From the NCBI GenBank assembly GCA_900470775.1, contig UCBZ01000056.1, positions 1 through 34,970 of the forward strand: 34,970 nucleotides of DNA, read 5' to 3'. This document shows, piece by piece, positions 24,033 to 33,113 of this stretch (the first letter of the stretch is position 1; the number at the start of each line of letters is the position of its first letter). The DNA comes from Hyphomicrobiales bacterium (GTDB lineage Bacteria > Pseudomonadota > Alphaproteobacteria > Rhizobiales > Beijerinckiaceae). A program made the translations under genes and the position numbers. A model generated the notes under the pieces. That model did no database searches and was not told the DNA's origin. It saw only the letters and a program-made list of their open reading frames with translations.

Positions 24033-25724
24033 ATGGCAATCGGCGATGCTCGGCGAGAGCAGATGTTTCCGACGCTGTCCGCCCTTCAGATTGCGATGGC
24101 GCATCGCTTCGCGAGCGGCGCACCGCGCCGCTTCGGCCCTCGTGAGGTCGTCTACGAAATCGGCATCCGCAACGCCCCCTCCTGGCTGATCCTCGATGGC
24201 TCGGCTGACGCGATCCAACGCAGCGCAGCCGGCCAGCCGTCCGTGGTCACCACCTACGGTCCCGGCCAGTTCACCGGCGAGACCAATCAGCTCTCGGGCC
24301 GTCCGTCCCTCATGTCGGTCGTGGCGGGTGACGCTGGCGCGGTTGCGATCCCCTTTGATGCGCCGCATCTGCGTGCGCTCGTCATCGGATCGGCGGATAT
24401 CGGTGAAACGATCATGCGCGCCTTCATCCTCCGGCGCGTCATGCTCATCGAGGAGGGGCAGACCGGCGGCGCAGGCTCGGTCCTGGTCGGACGCCGGGAT
24501 GATCCGAGCATCGTCGGATTGTCTGGATTTCTTACCCGCAACGGCTACCCCCACACCGTCATTGCCGCGTGCGAGGCAGGGGGCCGCGAACTGGTCGAAC
24601 GGCTTGGCGTCGCTCCCGAGGATCTGCCGCTGATGATCTGCCCGAACGGCACGTTGCTCAGAAGCCCCAGTAATGCGGATGCCGCGTCCTGTCTCGGCAT
24701 CACACCGGATCTCGATCCGAAAACTGTCTACGACGTGGCGGTCATCGGGGCCGGGCCGGCCGGGCTTGCCACTGCCGTCTATGGCGCATCCGAAGGCCTG
24801 TCGGTCCTGGTCCTGGACAGCCGCGCCTTCGGCGGCCAGGCGGGCGCATCCGCCCGGATCGAAAACTATCTCGGCTTTCCCACCGGCATCTCCGGACAAG
24901 CCCTAGCGGGCCGGGCCTTCAATCAGGCGGCGAAATTCGGCGCCGAACTCGCCATCCCACTGACGGTCGGATTGCTCCGCTGTCACGGAGCGGATGCGGA
25001 AGTCCCGTTTACCCTCGAGCTCAGCAACGGCGGCACTGCGCGGTCGCGCACCATCGTGATCGCGTCTGGAGCGCGCTACCGGCAGCCCAACATTCCCAAT
25101 ATCGAAGAGCTGGAAGGGGCCGGCGTTTCCTACTGGGCATCGCCCATCGAGGCGCGACTTTGTGCCGGCGAGGACGTCGTCCTGGTCGGCGGAGGAAACT
25201 CGGCGGGCCAGGCCGTTGCCTATCTCGCACCGCAGGTCAGGCATCTGCACCTGGTGGTGCGCCGCCCCCTCGAGCAGACCATGTCCCGGTACCTGATCGA
25301 TCGGATCGCGGCATTGCCCAATGTCGAATTGCATATGGGCAGCGAGATCGTCGATTTGCACGGCGACCGGGCGACGGGCCTGACCGGGGCGACGTTGCGG
25401 GACAGCCGGACTGGTGCGATCCGGGAATGCACGTCGCGCCACCTCTTCCTGTTCATCGGTGCCGATCCCAATACGCGATGGCTCGATGGCTGCGTGGCGC
25501 TCGACGGACCCGGTTTCGTCCTCACGGGGGAGCGCGCCGGTGACGGCGAGCGGCTGCCGCTCGAAACCAGTTGCCCAGGCATCTTTGCCGTCGGCGACGT
25601 GCGCGCCGGCTCGACCAAGCGGGTCGCCGCCGCGGTCGGCGAAGGTGCCGCCGTCATCGCACAGATTCATCCCGTCCTGGCACGGAACGTCGGACGCGCA
25701 TCGAACGCGCTGCGGCAGGCGTGA
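24033..25724 (+). CDS. Cyclic-nucleotide-binding-like/thioredoxin-reductase-like flavoprotein
   Basis: A 563-residue fusion. Residues about 12-145 resemble a CRP-type cyclic-nucleotide-binding domain (VVTTYGPGQFTGETNQLSGRPSLMSVVA). About 148-215 looks like a thioredoxin/glutaredoxin fold. From residue 233 on it is a thioredoxin-reductase-type FAD/NADPH module with GAGPAGLATAVY (239-250), FGGQAGASARIENYLGFP and GGGNSAGQA (386-394), ending in a GIFAVGDVRAGSTKR segment. The redox-active CxxC of true thioredoxin reductases is absent: the matching place is YWASP (367-371). A ribosome site GGAGGTCACCCC precedes the ATG. Similar fusions are known in proteobacteria, but their electron acceptor is not established. 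Confidence 0.87.
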   Translation: MAIGDARREQMFPTLSALQIAMAHRFASGAPRRFGPREVVYEIGIRNAPSWLILDGSADAIQRSAAGQPSVVTTYGPGQFTGETNQLSGRPSLMSVVAGDAGAVAIPFDAPHLRALVIGSADIGETIMRAFILRRVMLIEEGQTGGAGSVLVGRRDDPSIVGLSGFLTRNGYPHTVIAACEAGGRELVERLGVAPEDLPLMICPNGTLLRSPSNADAASCLGITPDLDPKTVYDVAVIGAGPAGLATAVYGASEGLSVLVLDSRAFGGQAGASARIENYLGFPTGISGQALAGRAFNQAAKFGAELAIPLTVGLLRCHGADAEVPFTLELSNGGTARSRTIVIASGARYRQPNIPNIEELEGAGVSYWASPIEARLCAGEDVVLVGGGNSAGQAVAYLAPQVRHLHLVVRRPLEQTMSRYLIDRIAALPNVELHMGSEIVDLHGDRATGLTGATLRDSRTGAIRECTSRHLFLFIGADPNTRWLDGCVALDGPGFVLTGERAGDGERLPLETSCPGIFAVGDVRAGSTKRVAAAVGEGAAVIAQIHPVLARNVGRASNALRQA

Positions 25725-26112
25725 TCGAACGGGGCCGCTGCATCGTCAGCGGCAACGGCGTGAGATGCATCCCCGGTCCGGAGGAGTCTTGAAAGCCTCC
25801 GAGTGGCAGGACTGAGGCGCCATAAGCGGAAGTTGGTTCGCTGCCGGGTAGTGGACGTTCAAGTGCTGCACATAGCGGGTCCGTTAGCGCCCAAATCGTT
25901 CTTTGCCGGAAGAGTCGACCCGTTGGTCTCGCCTCGAATTTGCAGGTCCCGGTGTGCGGGAAAAGCGGTAAAGCAGCTCCACTAGGGATCCGCTTTGATT
26001 TCCTGGAAGCGCAGTCTGAGCCTCCTGCGACGAGGCCCTCGGCAGTTCAGCAGCCGAGCCGGTCAGGGATTGGTGGAGCAGAGAGTTGTTGAAACCGGAT
26101 TCTGCCCCAAAA
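25725..26112. other. Intergenic region between convergent genes
   Basis: This 388-base gap lies between the flavoprotein and regulator 2, which point towards each other. A stem-loop, CGGAGG (25779-25784) with CCTCCG (25796-25801), is a possible terminator for the flavoprotein gene. The remainder shows no gene or repeat I recognise. Confidence 0.4.
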
Positions 26113-28926
26113 CTATCGCACCTCGTCATAGCGTCGCTCATTGGTAAACAGGCCGTCGAGATCTGCTCCTATCCGAAGCTCCCACGCGCGAGAACCCTGC
26201 TCCCGGGCAAGGTTCAGCGCCTCTTTTAGAAGTGCCTCACTCGCAGCGACGCTGCCGTCAGTGCGGCACAGAATCTCGGCTTTCATGCGCAACAGCTCCG
26301 GCATCGCGAACCGCTCACCGTTCCCGTTACATCGAGCGATGCTCGCCTCGATAAGCTCCCGCGCTTCATGATACCGCGCGCCCAGTATCAGGCCGCGAGC
26401 CAGCGCAATGGAAAAGGAGGTTGTCAGCAGCTCGTAGCGAGTGGCGCGGAGGCCGGTTAGGCTTTTCTCGAGGGCAATCCTTGCCTCGTCGAGGTCTCCC
26501 CGCTGGATGGCTAGCTCACCGCGAAATCCGCCGACGGCCGCAATATAGGGATCAAACGCATTTACCTCAGCGCATTGCGTGAACGTTGCGAGCGCCTCCT
26601 CCGCCGAATCCAAGGCGCCCAACCAGAGATCAATTTCGATTGCCCATATTAGCGTGATGCAATGCGTCGCAGGGTGATTGAGCTGTGCCGCTTCACGCAC
26701 AGACTGCCGTGCGACGGTGGCGGCTTGCGCAGAATGGCCAGTCAGCCACAATGTGCGTGCCAAGAGGATGCCGCTGCGTGTCCTGTGATCGAAGCCGTAA
26801 CGGAGTGTACGGCTACGTTGCGAGGGGGGGCTGTTTTTTAACGCGAGTTCCAGCTCTCGGCGGGCTCGGTTCTGATCCCCGGCGAAATGATGTGAAACGC
26901 CGGACAGTGAATAGGCAGCGCTAATTGCTTCGGGCTCTCCCAACATCTTGGCGATCCCAACCGCGCGCTGGGCATGCGACATGGCGATTGAATATTCGCC
27001 ATGTCGTCCGTGGAAGATGTGTAGCCCACCCAGCATGCGAAGCTGGTTCCAGTGGTCATCGAGATCAGTCGCGATTTCGAGTGCGCGGGCGAGGGCGTTG
27101 CCAGCAGCAGCGCTATAGCCACGCGTGAACATCATCGAAATGCCGAGCGCTCCTTGAAGCTCCAGTTCAATTGCGGTCCCGCGCTGTGCATCCTGAATCT
27201 CGCTGAGTGCGCGGGCGCACCAAGTGCGGCATTCGAGCAGGTGAGAGAGGTTCTGGAAGACAGCCGCGCTGGCCGCGGCGAGGCGAACTCCGATCCTGAG
27301 ATCGCCCTCGCTGCCAAAGCACCAGTCCAGCGCGCTCCTGATATTGCCGAGTTGCAGCCGCAGCGGCCGAGGATCCTGAAGCGCCTCGCTGTCTTGCCCC
27401 CCGATCGCCTCAAGCTCTGCGAGGAAGAAGCAGGCATGGCGGCGCGCGCCGGCTGCATACTGATCGTGTCCCCGTGCCTGCAGTTTTTCCCTGGCATAGG
27501 CGCGGCTCATTTCGAGAAGCCGGTAGGTTCCGGAATCACGTGAGCGATTGGACGCAATCAATGATTTACAGGCCAGCTCATCGACAGCAACGGCCACTTC
27601 ATTCGACCCGATCTCCAGGTCGACGGCGACTTCGAGTGCTGCGTCGATGGAGAAGGGACCGACAAAGATGGCGAGACGCTCGAAAACCATCTGCTCGGTT
27701 TCCGAAAGGAGATCGTAGCTCCAGTCGAGCATGGCCTGCAGCGTCTGCTGACGCGGCAGCGCTGTCCTTCGGCCCGCCCAGCCGAGGCTGAAGCGTTCGC
27801 CGAGCTGCCTGGCGGTTGCCGAGATACCGTGGGTAGCGACACGGACTGCGGCCAGTTCGATCGGCAGCGCCATTCCATCCAGGCGCAAGCACATGCCGCT
27901 GATCAGGCGGGCGGACTCTTCGTCGATTTCCAGCGAACTGTCGGCTGCGCCGGCCCGTTCGCAGAAAAGCTGGACTGCGGGATAGTCGAGGAGCTGTTCG
28001 AGGGTCAGATTCGACGGGTCGTCGGGATAGGCGAGGGCATCGAGACGATGAATATGTTCGCTCCGAATTCGCAACGGTTCGCGCGATGTCGCCAGCACGC
28101 GGGTGTTCGGCGCCTCGTCGCCGATGCGCTCGACGATATTGGCGACAGGCTCGATGACGTGCTCGCAGTTGTCGAGCACGAGGAGGTATCGGCGCTCACG
28201 AATATGGCCGAGGATGACGGCGAGCGGGTCCTCAGTCTGGACCGAGATTCCCATTGCACCAGCAATCATGGAGGGAACCACGGCGGGATTTTCGAGCATG
28301 CTGAAATCGACGAAAACAACCTGCTCATCGAAGCGCGGCGCCAGCTGATGCCCAATCTCGATCGCCAGCGTAGTCTTTCCAACACCGGCCGCTCCGACGA
28401 TGGTAAAGAGTGGCGCATCGATCAAGCGCTTGATGAGGAGACTCACGTCGCGCTCGCGCCCGATCAGGTGCGGCAGACGCGGCGGAAGGTTGGACGTACC
28501 AGCGCGTTGCTTGTCGGCAGCGTCGTCTTGGCTCGAAGCGGACGGTGGCTCCGCCGTGTCTGAAGCCCCAAGGCGCTCCACCGGGGCTACGAAGGCATAA
28601 CCGACGCCGACCTGTGTGGCGATGTAGCGGGCGCCGCCTTCGCCATCACCGAGAAGCTTGCGCAAGCCAGCCATGTGGAACCGGAGACTGCCGTCCTCGA
28701 CGACAACGTCCGACCAGACGCGCTTGAGGAGCTCCCGTTTCGACAGAACCCGCCCGGGTTGCTCTGTCAGGACCACGAGAAGGTCGAAGGATCGGCCACC
28801 CACATAGACAGGCTGGCCGTCCCTGGTCAGCAGCCGCTCGCGCGGGGTAAGGCAGAAAGGCCCGAAGGCCAATCGCTCGCCCTCCGGCTGGTTGCCCGGA
28901 TCGACACCGATCCCTCCATTCCCCAT
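26113..28926 (-). CDS. Winged-helix/STAND-ATPase transcriptional regulator (regulator 2)
   Basis: A 937-residue paralogue of the regulator at 15350-18178, with the same order of domains. The winged-helix DNA-binding domain spans about 18-115, from LAFGPFCLTPRERLLTRDG to YIATQVGVGYAFV. The STAND ATPase has Walker A GAAGVGKTT (178-186), Walker B YLLVLDNCEHV (247-257), then VLATSREPLRI and LRLDGMALPIELAA. The C-terminal 450 residues are helical, TPR-like repeats. The two proteins are clearly related but far from identical, so this is an old duplication or two separate acquisitions. No strong ribosome site precedes the ATG. Position suggests it controls the rightward set of exported hydrolases and redox proteins. 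Confidence 0.87.
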   Translation of the reverse strand: MGNGGIGVDPGNQPEGERLAFGPFCLTPRERLLTRDGQPVYVGGRSFDLLVVLTEQPGRVLSKRELLKRVWSDVVVEDGSLRFHMAGLRKLLGDGEGGARYIATQVGVGYAFVAPVERLGASDTAEPPSASSQDDAADKQRAGTSNLPPRLPHLIGRERDVSLLIKRLIDAPLFTIVGAAGVGKTTLAIEIGHQLAPRFDEQVVFVDFSMLENPAVVPSMIAGAMGISVQTEDPLAVILGHIRERRYLLVLDNCEHVIEPVANIVERIGDEAPNTRVLATSREPLRIRSEHIHRLDALAYPDDPSNLTLEQLLDYPAVQLFCERAGAADSSLEIDEESARLISGMCLRLDGMALPIELAAVRVATHGISATARQLGERFSLGWAGRRTALPRQQTLQAMLDWSYDLLSETEQMVFERLAIFVGPFSIDAALEVAVDLEIGSNEVAVAVDELACKSLIASNRSRDSGTYRLLEMSRAYAREKLQARGHDQYAAGARRHACFFLAELEAIGGQDSEALQDPRPLRLQLGNIRSALDWCFGSEGDLRIGVRLAAASAAVFQNLSHLLECRTWCARALSEIQDAQRGTAIELELQGALGISMMFTRGYSAAAGNALARALEIATDLDDHWNQLRMLGGLHIFHGRHGEYSIAMSHAQRAVGIAKMLGEPEAISAAYSLSGVSHHFAGDQNRARRELELALKNSPPSQRSRTLRYGFDHRTRSGILLARTLWLTGHSAQAATVARQSVREAAQLNHPATHCITLIWAIEIDLWLGALDSAEEALATFTQCAEVNAFDPYIAAVGGFRGELAIQRGDLDEARIALEKSLTGLRATRYELLTTSFSIALARGLILGARYHEARELIEASIARCNGNGERFAMPELLRMKAEILCRTDGSVAASEALLKEALNLAREQGSRAWELRIGADLDGLFTNERRYDEVR

Positions 28927-29087
28927 CTCTGATACTCACGTTGTCAGCCAGTCTCTGGCGCAATTCTGCGACGGCATTTGTGCCGACCTGCTTCGTCGCA
29001 ATCATGACACGCGTATCATAGCCGATTTAATTCTGGAACTATCGTTCAAGATCAAGTCGGCGCATTTTCCGAGCCATCGGCCGGGTA

Positions 29088-30200
29088 TCAACCAAACGTG
29101 AAGGCGTAAGCGCGAGCGCCGGGTCGCGAAAACTCGATGATGACGGCGCGATCGGCGATTTCGCCCGATTGCCGGACGAGCTGGTAAAGCCGGTCTTCCC
29201 TGATCTCGCCCCAGCCAGCCGCATCGATATCGACGCCGTGATGGTCGCCGGGCGCGGCGCCGTCGATCGTCACGCGGTAACGGATCGGTGCGCCATCGCC
29301 GGCCCCGCCCAGGACAAGATGCGCATCGCGGGCGTGGAACCGGAACCGGATCGAGCCGCTATCGCTGTCGAGCGTGGCGAATTCGCGCCCCACGGTCCAG
29401 TGACCGGCGAGATCCCAGCGATTCAGCGAGAGCCTCGAGGCAAGGGCGTAGTCGCGGGATGAATCGCGTACAATCCCGCCCGGGGAGGCAAAGCCATCGG
29501 CCTTGTCATATCCCAGGTAGGATTCAGGTGTGCGAAGATTGCCCCAGTCGGCTTCGGCTTCGATGCCGCTGCCGTTGATGGGAGCCAGGGGGATCGCTGA
29601 CAGGTCCTGCCCGGCCTCCGTCAGGAGCTTCCGGATGAACTGTTCCGCTTCCCGATATTTGCCTTCGCCGACCCGGTAGCCGCGCACCCGCCCGTCCGGA
29701 TCGATGAAATAGAAGCCCGGCCAGCCCTCATTGGCGAAGTTCCGCCAGACGGCATAGTCATTGTCCTGAAGGTTGGGATACTCGACGCCGAGCTGGCTTG
29801 AGGCGAGCCGAACTTTCGCGGCGTCATGCTCGAACTGGAATTCCGGGGCATGGACGCCCACCACAACGAGCCCCTTGCTCGCATATCGCTCGTTCCACGC
29901 TTTCAGATAGGGCAGTGCGCGCAGGGAGTTGATGCACGAGTAGGTCCAGAAATTGACGACGACGACCTTGCCGCGGAGCGCTCGAGGCTCCCCGGGAACG
30001 TTGGTGAGCCAGGGCTTGGCGTTCTGCAGCACGGGCAGTGGTCTAGCGGTGGCGCCCGCGGGCGCGGAAGCGATCGCGGCAAATTCGAACGGCGCGAATC
30101 CAAGGCCCTGGCCGATCGCGCCCGTCAGGCCGACTGCCGCGGAGGCGCCGGCCGCCAGCAGGACGGCGGCGACAAATCCGAGTGAGCGGGTCTGTGTCAT
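29088..30200 (-). CDS. Exported thioredoxin-fold protein, DipZ C-terminal-like
   Basis: A 370-residue protein with a signal peptide or N-terminal anchor (SLGFVAAVLLAAGASAAVGL). Residues about 65-195 form a thioredoxin-like domain: VVVNFWTYSCINSLRALPYLKAW carries one active-site-type cysteine (CINS, not CxxC), then VVGVHAPEFQFE and the cis-proline region GWPGFYFIDPDG. The C-terminal 150 residues resemble the beta-sandwich domain found after the redoxin domain in DipZ-like proteins. The frame is open to 30254, but the ATG at 30200 has AAGG upstream. With one cysteine it is unlikely to be an ordinary disulfide oxidoreductase. It is divergent from the epoxide hydrolase gene. Confidence 0.85.
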   Translation of the reverse strand: MTQTRSLGFVAAVLLAAGASAAVGLTGAIGQGLGFAPFEFAAIASAPAGATARPLPVLQNAKPWLTNVPGEPRALRGKVVVVNFWTYSCINSLRALPYLKAWNERYASKGLVVVGVHAPEFQFEHDAAKVRLASSQLGVEYPNLQDNDYAVWRNFANEGWPGFYFIDPDGRVRGYRVGEGKYREAEQFIRKLLTEAGQDLSAIPLAPINGSGIEAEADWGNLRTPESYLGYDKADGFASPGGIVRDSSRDYALASRLSLNRWDLAGHWTVGREFATLDSDSGSIRFRFHARDAHLVLGGAGDGAPIRYRVTIDGAAPGDHHGVDIDAAGWGEIREDRLYQLVRQSGEIADRAVIIEFSRPGARAYAFTFG

Positions 30201-30461
30201 GATCGGTGGCCTTCGCTCGCAACCAGTGTCTGTACCTTTAGATTGGAGGCGCACCGCGCAGGTTTCACGTTATGGCGCGCTGAAGCCTGTTAGTTCGTGA
30301 AAGTGCCAGCCAAAACCAGAATGCCCGCGGGCCATTTATCGTCGCGAGCCGTTATCGGGCTCCGCGACAGGCTAACACCCCATCATCGAAGCTAACGAGC
30401 GCTGCGCTGCCGCTTCTCTAGTCTCGGGTCGACCTCGGATTCCCGATTGAGGAGAAGGCCA
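30201..30461. promoter_or_regulatory. Divergent promoter region with inverted and direct repeats
   Basis: This 261-base region separates the thioredoxin-fold and epoxide hydrolase genes. It contains an inverted repeat TTTCACG (30263-30269) / CGTGAAA (30296-30302) and a direct repeat of GCTAAC at 30371-30376 and 30391-30396, exactly 20 bases apart. The direct repeat lies 65-90 bases above the epoxide hydrolase start, a good place for an activator site. CTAAC repeats 10 bases apart recur at 34904-34918. Confidence 0.4.
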
Positions 30462-31733
30462 GTGCAGAAAGAGCATACGACTTCGCGGCGCCAATTCGTC
30501 GTCGGAATAGCCCTGGCCGGAGCCATGAGCGCTATTCCCTCGGTCGTCGGCGCGCAGGCCGCCGGCAGCGCGATCCGGCCGTTCAAGGTCGCGATCCCGG
30601 ATGCCGACATCGCGGCGATGAAGCGTCGCATCGCCGAGACCCGGTGGGCCGATGCCGAGCCGGCACCCGATGACAATCAGGGCGTTCGTCGCCAGACCAT
30701 CGAGCCCTTGTTGCGCTATTGGGCGAGCGATTACGACTGGCGCAAGGTCGAGGCGAAGCTCAATTCGCTGCCGATGTTCCTGACCAAGATCGACGGGCTG
30801 GACATCCACTTCATCCATGTCCGCTCGCGGCATGAGAACGCGTTGCCGATGATCCTGACCCATGGCTGGCCGGGATCGGTCCTCGAATTCCTGAAGGCCA
30901 TCGACCCGCTGACCAATCCGACTGCGCATGGCGGCACGGCCGACGACGCCTTTCACCTGGTCATTCCTTCGATCCCCGGCTTCGGATTCTCGGCGAAGCC
31001 CACGACGTTGGGCTGGGGGTCAGATCACATCGGGCGCACCTGGTCGACCCTGATGCGCCGTTTGGGCTACGACAGCTACGTTAGCCAGGGCGGCGACTGC
31101 GGTTCGGTGATTTCCCAGCGCATGGCGCTGCAGCATGTGCCGGGGCTGCTCGCCATTCATCTCAACATGCCCGCGGTGGTGCCTGCCGATATCGCCAGAA
31201 TCCTGGCGGCCGGCGATCTAGCTCCCGCCAGCCTGTCTGCCGAGGAGCGGAGGGCATTCGACCAGCTCGAGGCCTTCTACCGCGACAACGCGGCTTACGC
31301 GGCGATGATGAACACGCGGCCCCAGACCATCGGCTACGCCCTGGTCGACTCGCCAGTCGGGATGGCGGCCTGGATGTACGAGAAGATCGCGCAGTGGACC
31401 TATAGCGGCGGCCAGCCCGAGCGCGTGCTAACGCGCGACGAGATCATCGACGATATCGCCCTCTACTGGCTGACGGGCACCGGCGCATCCGCCGCCCGGA
31501 TCTACTGGGAAGATCACTCCAACAACTTCAATGCGCGGGGCCTCATCGACCTGCCGGTCGCCGTCAGCGTGTTCCCCGGAGAGATATTCCGAGCGCCGAA
31601 GAGCTGGGCCGAGCGCTGCTACAAAAACCTCTTCTACTTCAACGAGGCGAGCGATGGCGGCCATTTCGCCGCCTGGGAGCAGCCCCGGATCTTCGCCGAA
31701 GAGGTGCGCGCTGCATTCCGCCCGTTCCGCTGA
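30462..31733 (+). CDS. Tat-exported epoxide hydrolase
   Basis: A 423-residue alpha/beta hydrolase with an EHN-type N-terminal domain. The N-terminus has a Tat signal (TSRRQFVVGIALAG), so it is folded in the cytoplasm and exported. FKVAIPDADIAAMKRRIAETRW (41-62) begins the EHN domain. HGWPGS (134-139) forms the oxyanion region, D212 in QGGDCGS is the nucleophile and H401 in GGHFAAWEQP completes the relay. The substrate is unknown. A TTG at 30447 opens the frame, but the GTG at 30462 has GAGGAGAAGG just upstream and is the better start. It leads a same-strand run with the Ohr gene and a second hydrolase. Confidence 0.9.
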   Translation: MQKEHTTSRRQFVVGIALAGAMSAIPSVVGAQAAGSAIRPFKVAIPDADIAAMKRRIAETRWADAEPAPDDNQGVRRQTIEPLLRYWASDYDWRKVEAKLNSLPMFLTKIDGLDIHFIHVRSRHENALPMILTHGWPGSVLEFLKAIDPLTNPTAHGGTADDAFHLVIPSIPGFGFSAKPTTLGWGSDHIGRTWSTLMRRLGYDSYVSQGGDCGSVISQRMALQHVPGLLAIHLNMPAVVPADIARILAAGDLAPASLSAEERRAFDQLEAFYRDNAAYAAMMNTRPQTIGYALVDSPVGMAAWMYEKIAQWTYSGGQPERVLTRDEIIDDIALYWLTGTGASAARIYWEDHSNNFNARGLIDLPVAVSVFPGEIFRAPKSWAERCYKNLFYFNEASDGGHFAAWEQPRIFAEEVRAAFRPFR

Positions 31734-31762
31734 TCAATCACGACACACCGAAGGAAAAGAAT

Positions 31763-32176
31763 ATGTCGGACACCAAGACTCTCTACATCGCCAGCGTCCA
31801 TGTCACCGGCGGCCGCGAAGGCAGCGCACGCAGCTCGGACGGTCGCCTCGATCTCAAGCTTTCGCCCCCTGGCGGTACTGGCGAGGGCACCAACCCCGAA
31901 CAGCTCTTCGCCGCCGGCTGGTCCGCCTGTTTCGAAGGCGCGATGGCAATCGCAGCAAAGGCGAAGGGCGTCGCTCTTCCGGCGAATGTCGCGATCGATG
32001 CCGAGGTCGAGCTCCGCCACGGAGATGAAGGCTATTCGCTTGCGGCCCATCTGAACGTCAGTGTTCCAGGCGTCGACCCCGAGCTCGCGCGCCAGATCAT
32101 CGAGACCGCGCACCGGACCTGCCCATACTCGAAAGCGATCAAGGGCAATATCGACGCCGTCGTCACCCTTGTTTGA
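31763..32176 (+). CDS. ohr: Ohr/OsmC-family organic hydroperoxide resistance protein
   Basis: A 137-residue thiol peroxidase of the Ohr type. The two catalytic cysteines are C56 in SACFEGAM and C120 in RTCPYSKA. The N-terminal arginine (GREGSARS) and E46 (NPEQLFA) that support the peroxidatic cysteine are present. It reduces organic and fatty-acid hydroperoxides in the cytoplasm, usually with lipoylated partners. GAAGGAAAAG precedes the ATG. It lies 29 bases after the epoxide hydrolase, pointing to co-expression in lipid or xenobiotic detoxification. I see no adjacent OhrR-type repressor. Confidence 0.92.
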   Translation: MSDTKTLYIASVHVTGGREGSARSSDGRLDLKLSPPGGTGEGTNPEQLFAAGWSACFEGAMAIAAKAKGVALPANVAIDAEVELRHGDEGYSLAAHLNVSVPGVDPELARQIIETAHRTCPYSKAIKGNIDAVVTLV

Positions 32177-32202
32177 ACAGCCCATTGCTGAAGGAGATCG
32201 AT

Positions 32203-32979
32203 ATGAACAGACTCATCGCCGTCGGGCTGGCGCTAGCTGGCCAGCTCGTCGCCTCTATGGCGCAGGCGCAGTCGACCAGGCCGATGGTCGTGCTCGTCCA
32301 CGGCGCATTCGCCGACTCGTCGAGCTGGAATGGAGTGATCACCGTCCTCGAAAAGGACGGCTACAAGGTTGTCGCAGCTCCGAATCCGCTTCGCGGCGTT
32401 CGCGCCGATGCCGATGTCGTTGCAGACGTCGTGAAGAGCATCGAGGGGCCGGTCGTTCTAGTGGGCCATTCCTATGGCGGCTCGGTCATCAGCGAAGCGG
32501 CAGAGGGACGAGCGAATGTGAAGGCGCTCGTCTATGTCGCCGCTTTTGCGCCCGACGCAGGCGAAACCGCGATCGGACTGACCGGCAAGTTCCCTGGAAG
32601 CACGCTCGGCGCCGCGCTCGCTCCGCCGGTCAAGCTGAGTTCAGGCGGGAATGATCTCTACATCCAGCAGCCGCGCTTCCACCAGCAGTTCGCCGCAGAC
32701 GTGCCTGCGCCGCAGGCGCGTCTCATGGCCGCCGGTCAGCGTCCGATTGCCGAGGCCGCGCTCTCAGAGGCGTCGACGGCGCCTGCGTGGAAGAGCATAC
32801 CGTCATGGTTCATCTACGGTGAGAAGGACAAGAACATCCCGCCAGCTGCGATGGGCTTCATGGCGGAGCGCGCTAGATCCCGACAGACAGTGGTCGTCAA
32901 AGGCGCTTCGCATGTGGTGATGGTCTCGCACGCACCTGCCGTGGCCAGTTTGATCGAACGGGCCGCGGCGGCGCCGTAA
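32203..32979 (+). CDS. Exported alpha/beta hydrolase, paralogue of 11201-11959
   Basis: A 258-residue hydrolase with a signal peptide ending near SMAQAQ (residue 23). VVLVHGAFADSSSW (29-42), nucleophile S90 in VLVGHSYGGSVIS and a C-terminal histidine in GASHVVMVS make the triad. It closely resembles the hydrolase at 11201-11959 in motif order and wording, so the two islands share a duplicated enzyme. The ATG at 32203 has AAGGAG eight bases upstream. The frame is open to 32173 inside the Ohr gene, but that start has no support. It is the third gene of the epoxide hydrolase-Ohr run. Confidence 0.88.
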   Translation: MNRLIAVGLALAGQLVASMAQAQSTRPMVVLVHGAFADSSSWNGVITVLEKDGYKVVAAPNPLRGVRADADVVADVVKSIEGPVVLVGHSYGGSVISEAAEGRANVKALVYVAAFAPDAGETAIGLTGKFPGSTLGAALAPPVKLSSGGNDLYIQQPRFHQQFAADVPAPQARLMAAGQRPIAEAALSEASTAPAWKSIPSWFIYGEKDKNIPPAAMGFMAERARSRQTVVVKGASHVVMVSHAPAVASLIERAAAAP

Positions 32980-33024
32980 CCTGATCCTGCGCCTAGGCTC
33001 CCCCCAGGACCACTGCAGGAACTA

Positions 33025-33056
33025 GCGGCCGGCTACGCTGTTGCGTTGCCGGCCGC
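33025..33056. terminator. Strong bidirectional stem-loop between convergent genes
   Basis: GCGGCCGGC (33025-33033) pairs perfectly with GCCGGCCGC (33048-33056). The interior continues, after one T-T mismatch, as ACGC-TGTT-GCGT, giving a 13-pair hairpin with a four-base loop. It lies between the convergent hydrolase (ends 32979) and cytochrome P460 (ends 33114). It lacks a long T tract but is the best terminator candidate in the window. Confidence 0.65.
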
Positions 33057-33113
33057 AGGTCTTGTCGGGTGCGGATGATGCGTTAGCTGTGCGGCCTATC
33101 TCGCCCGCTTTCG

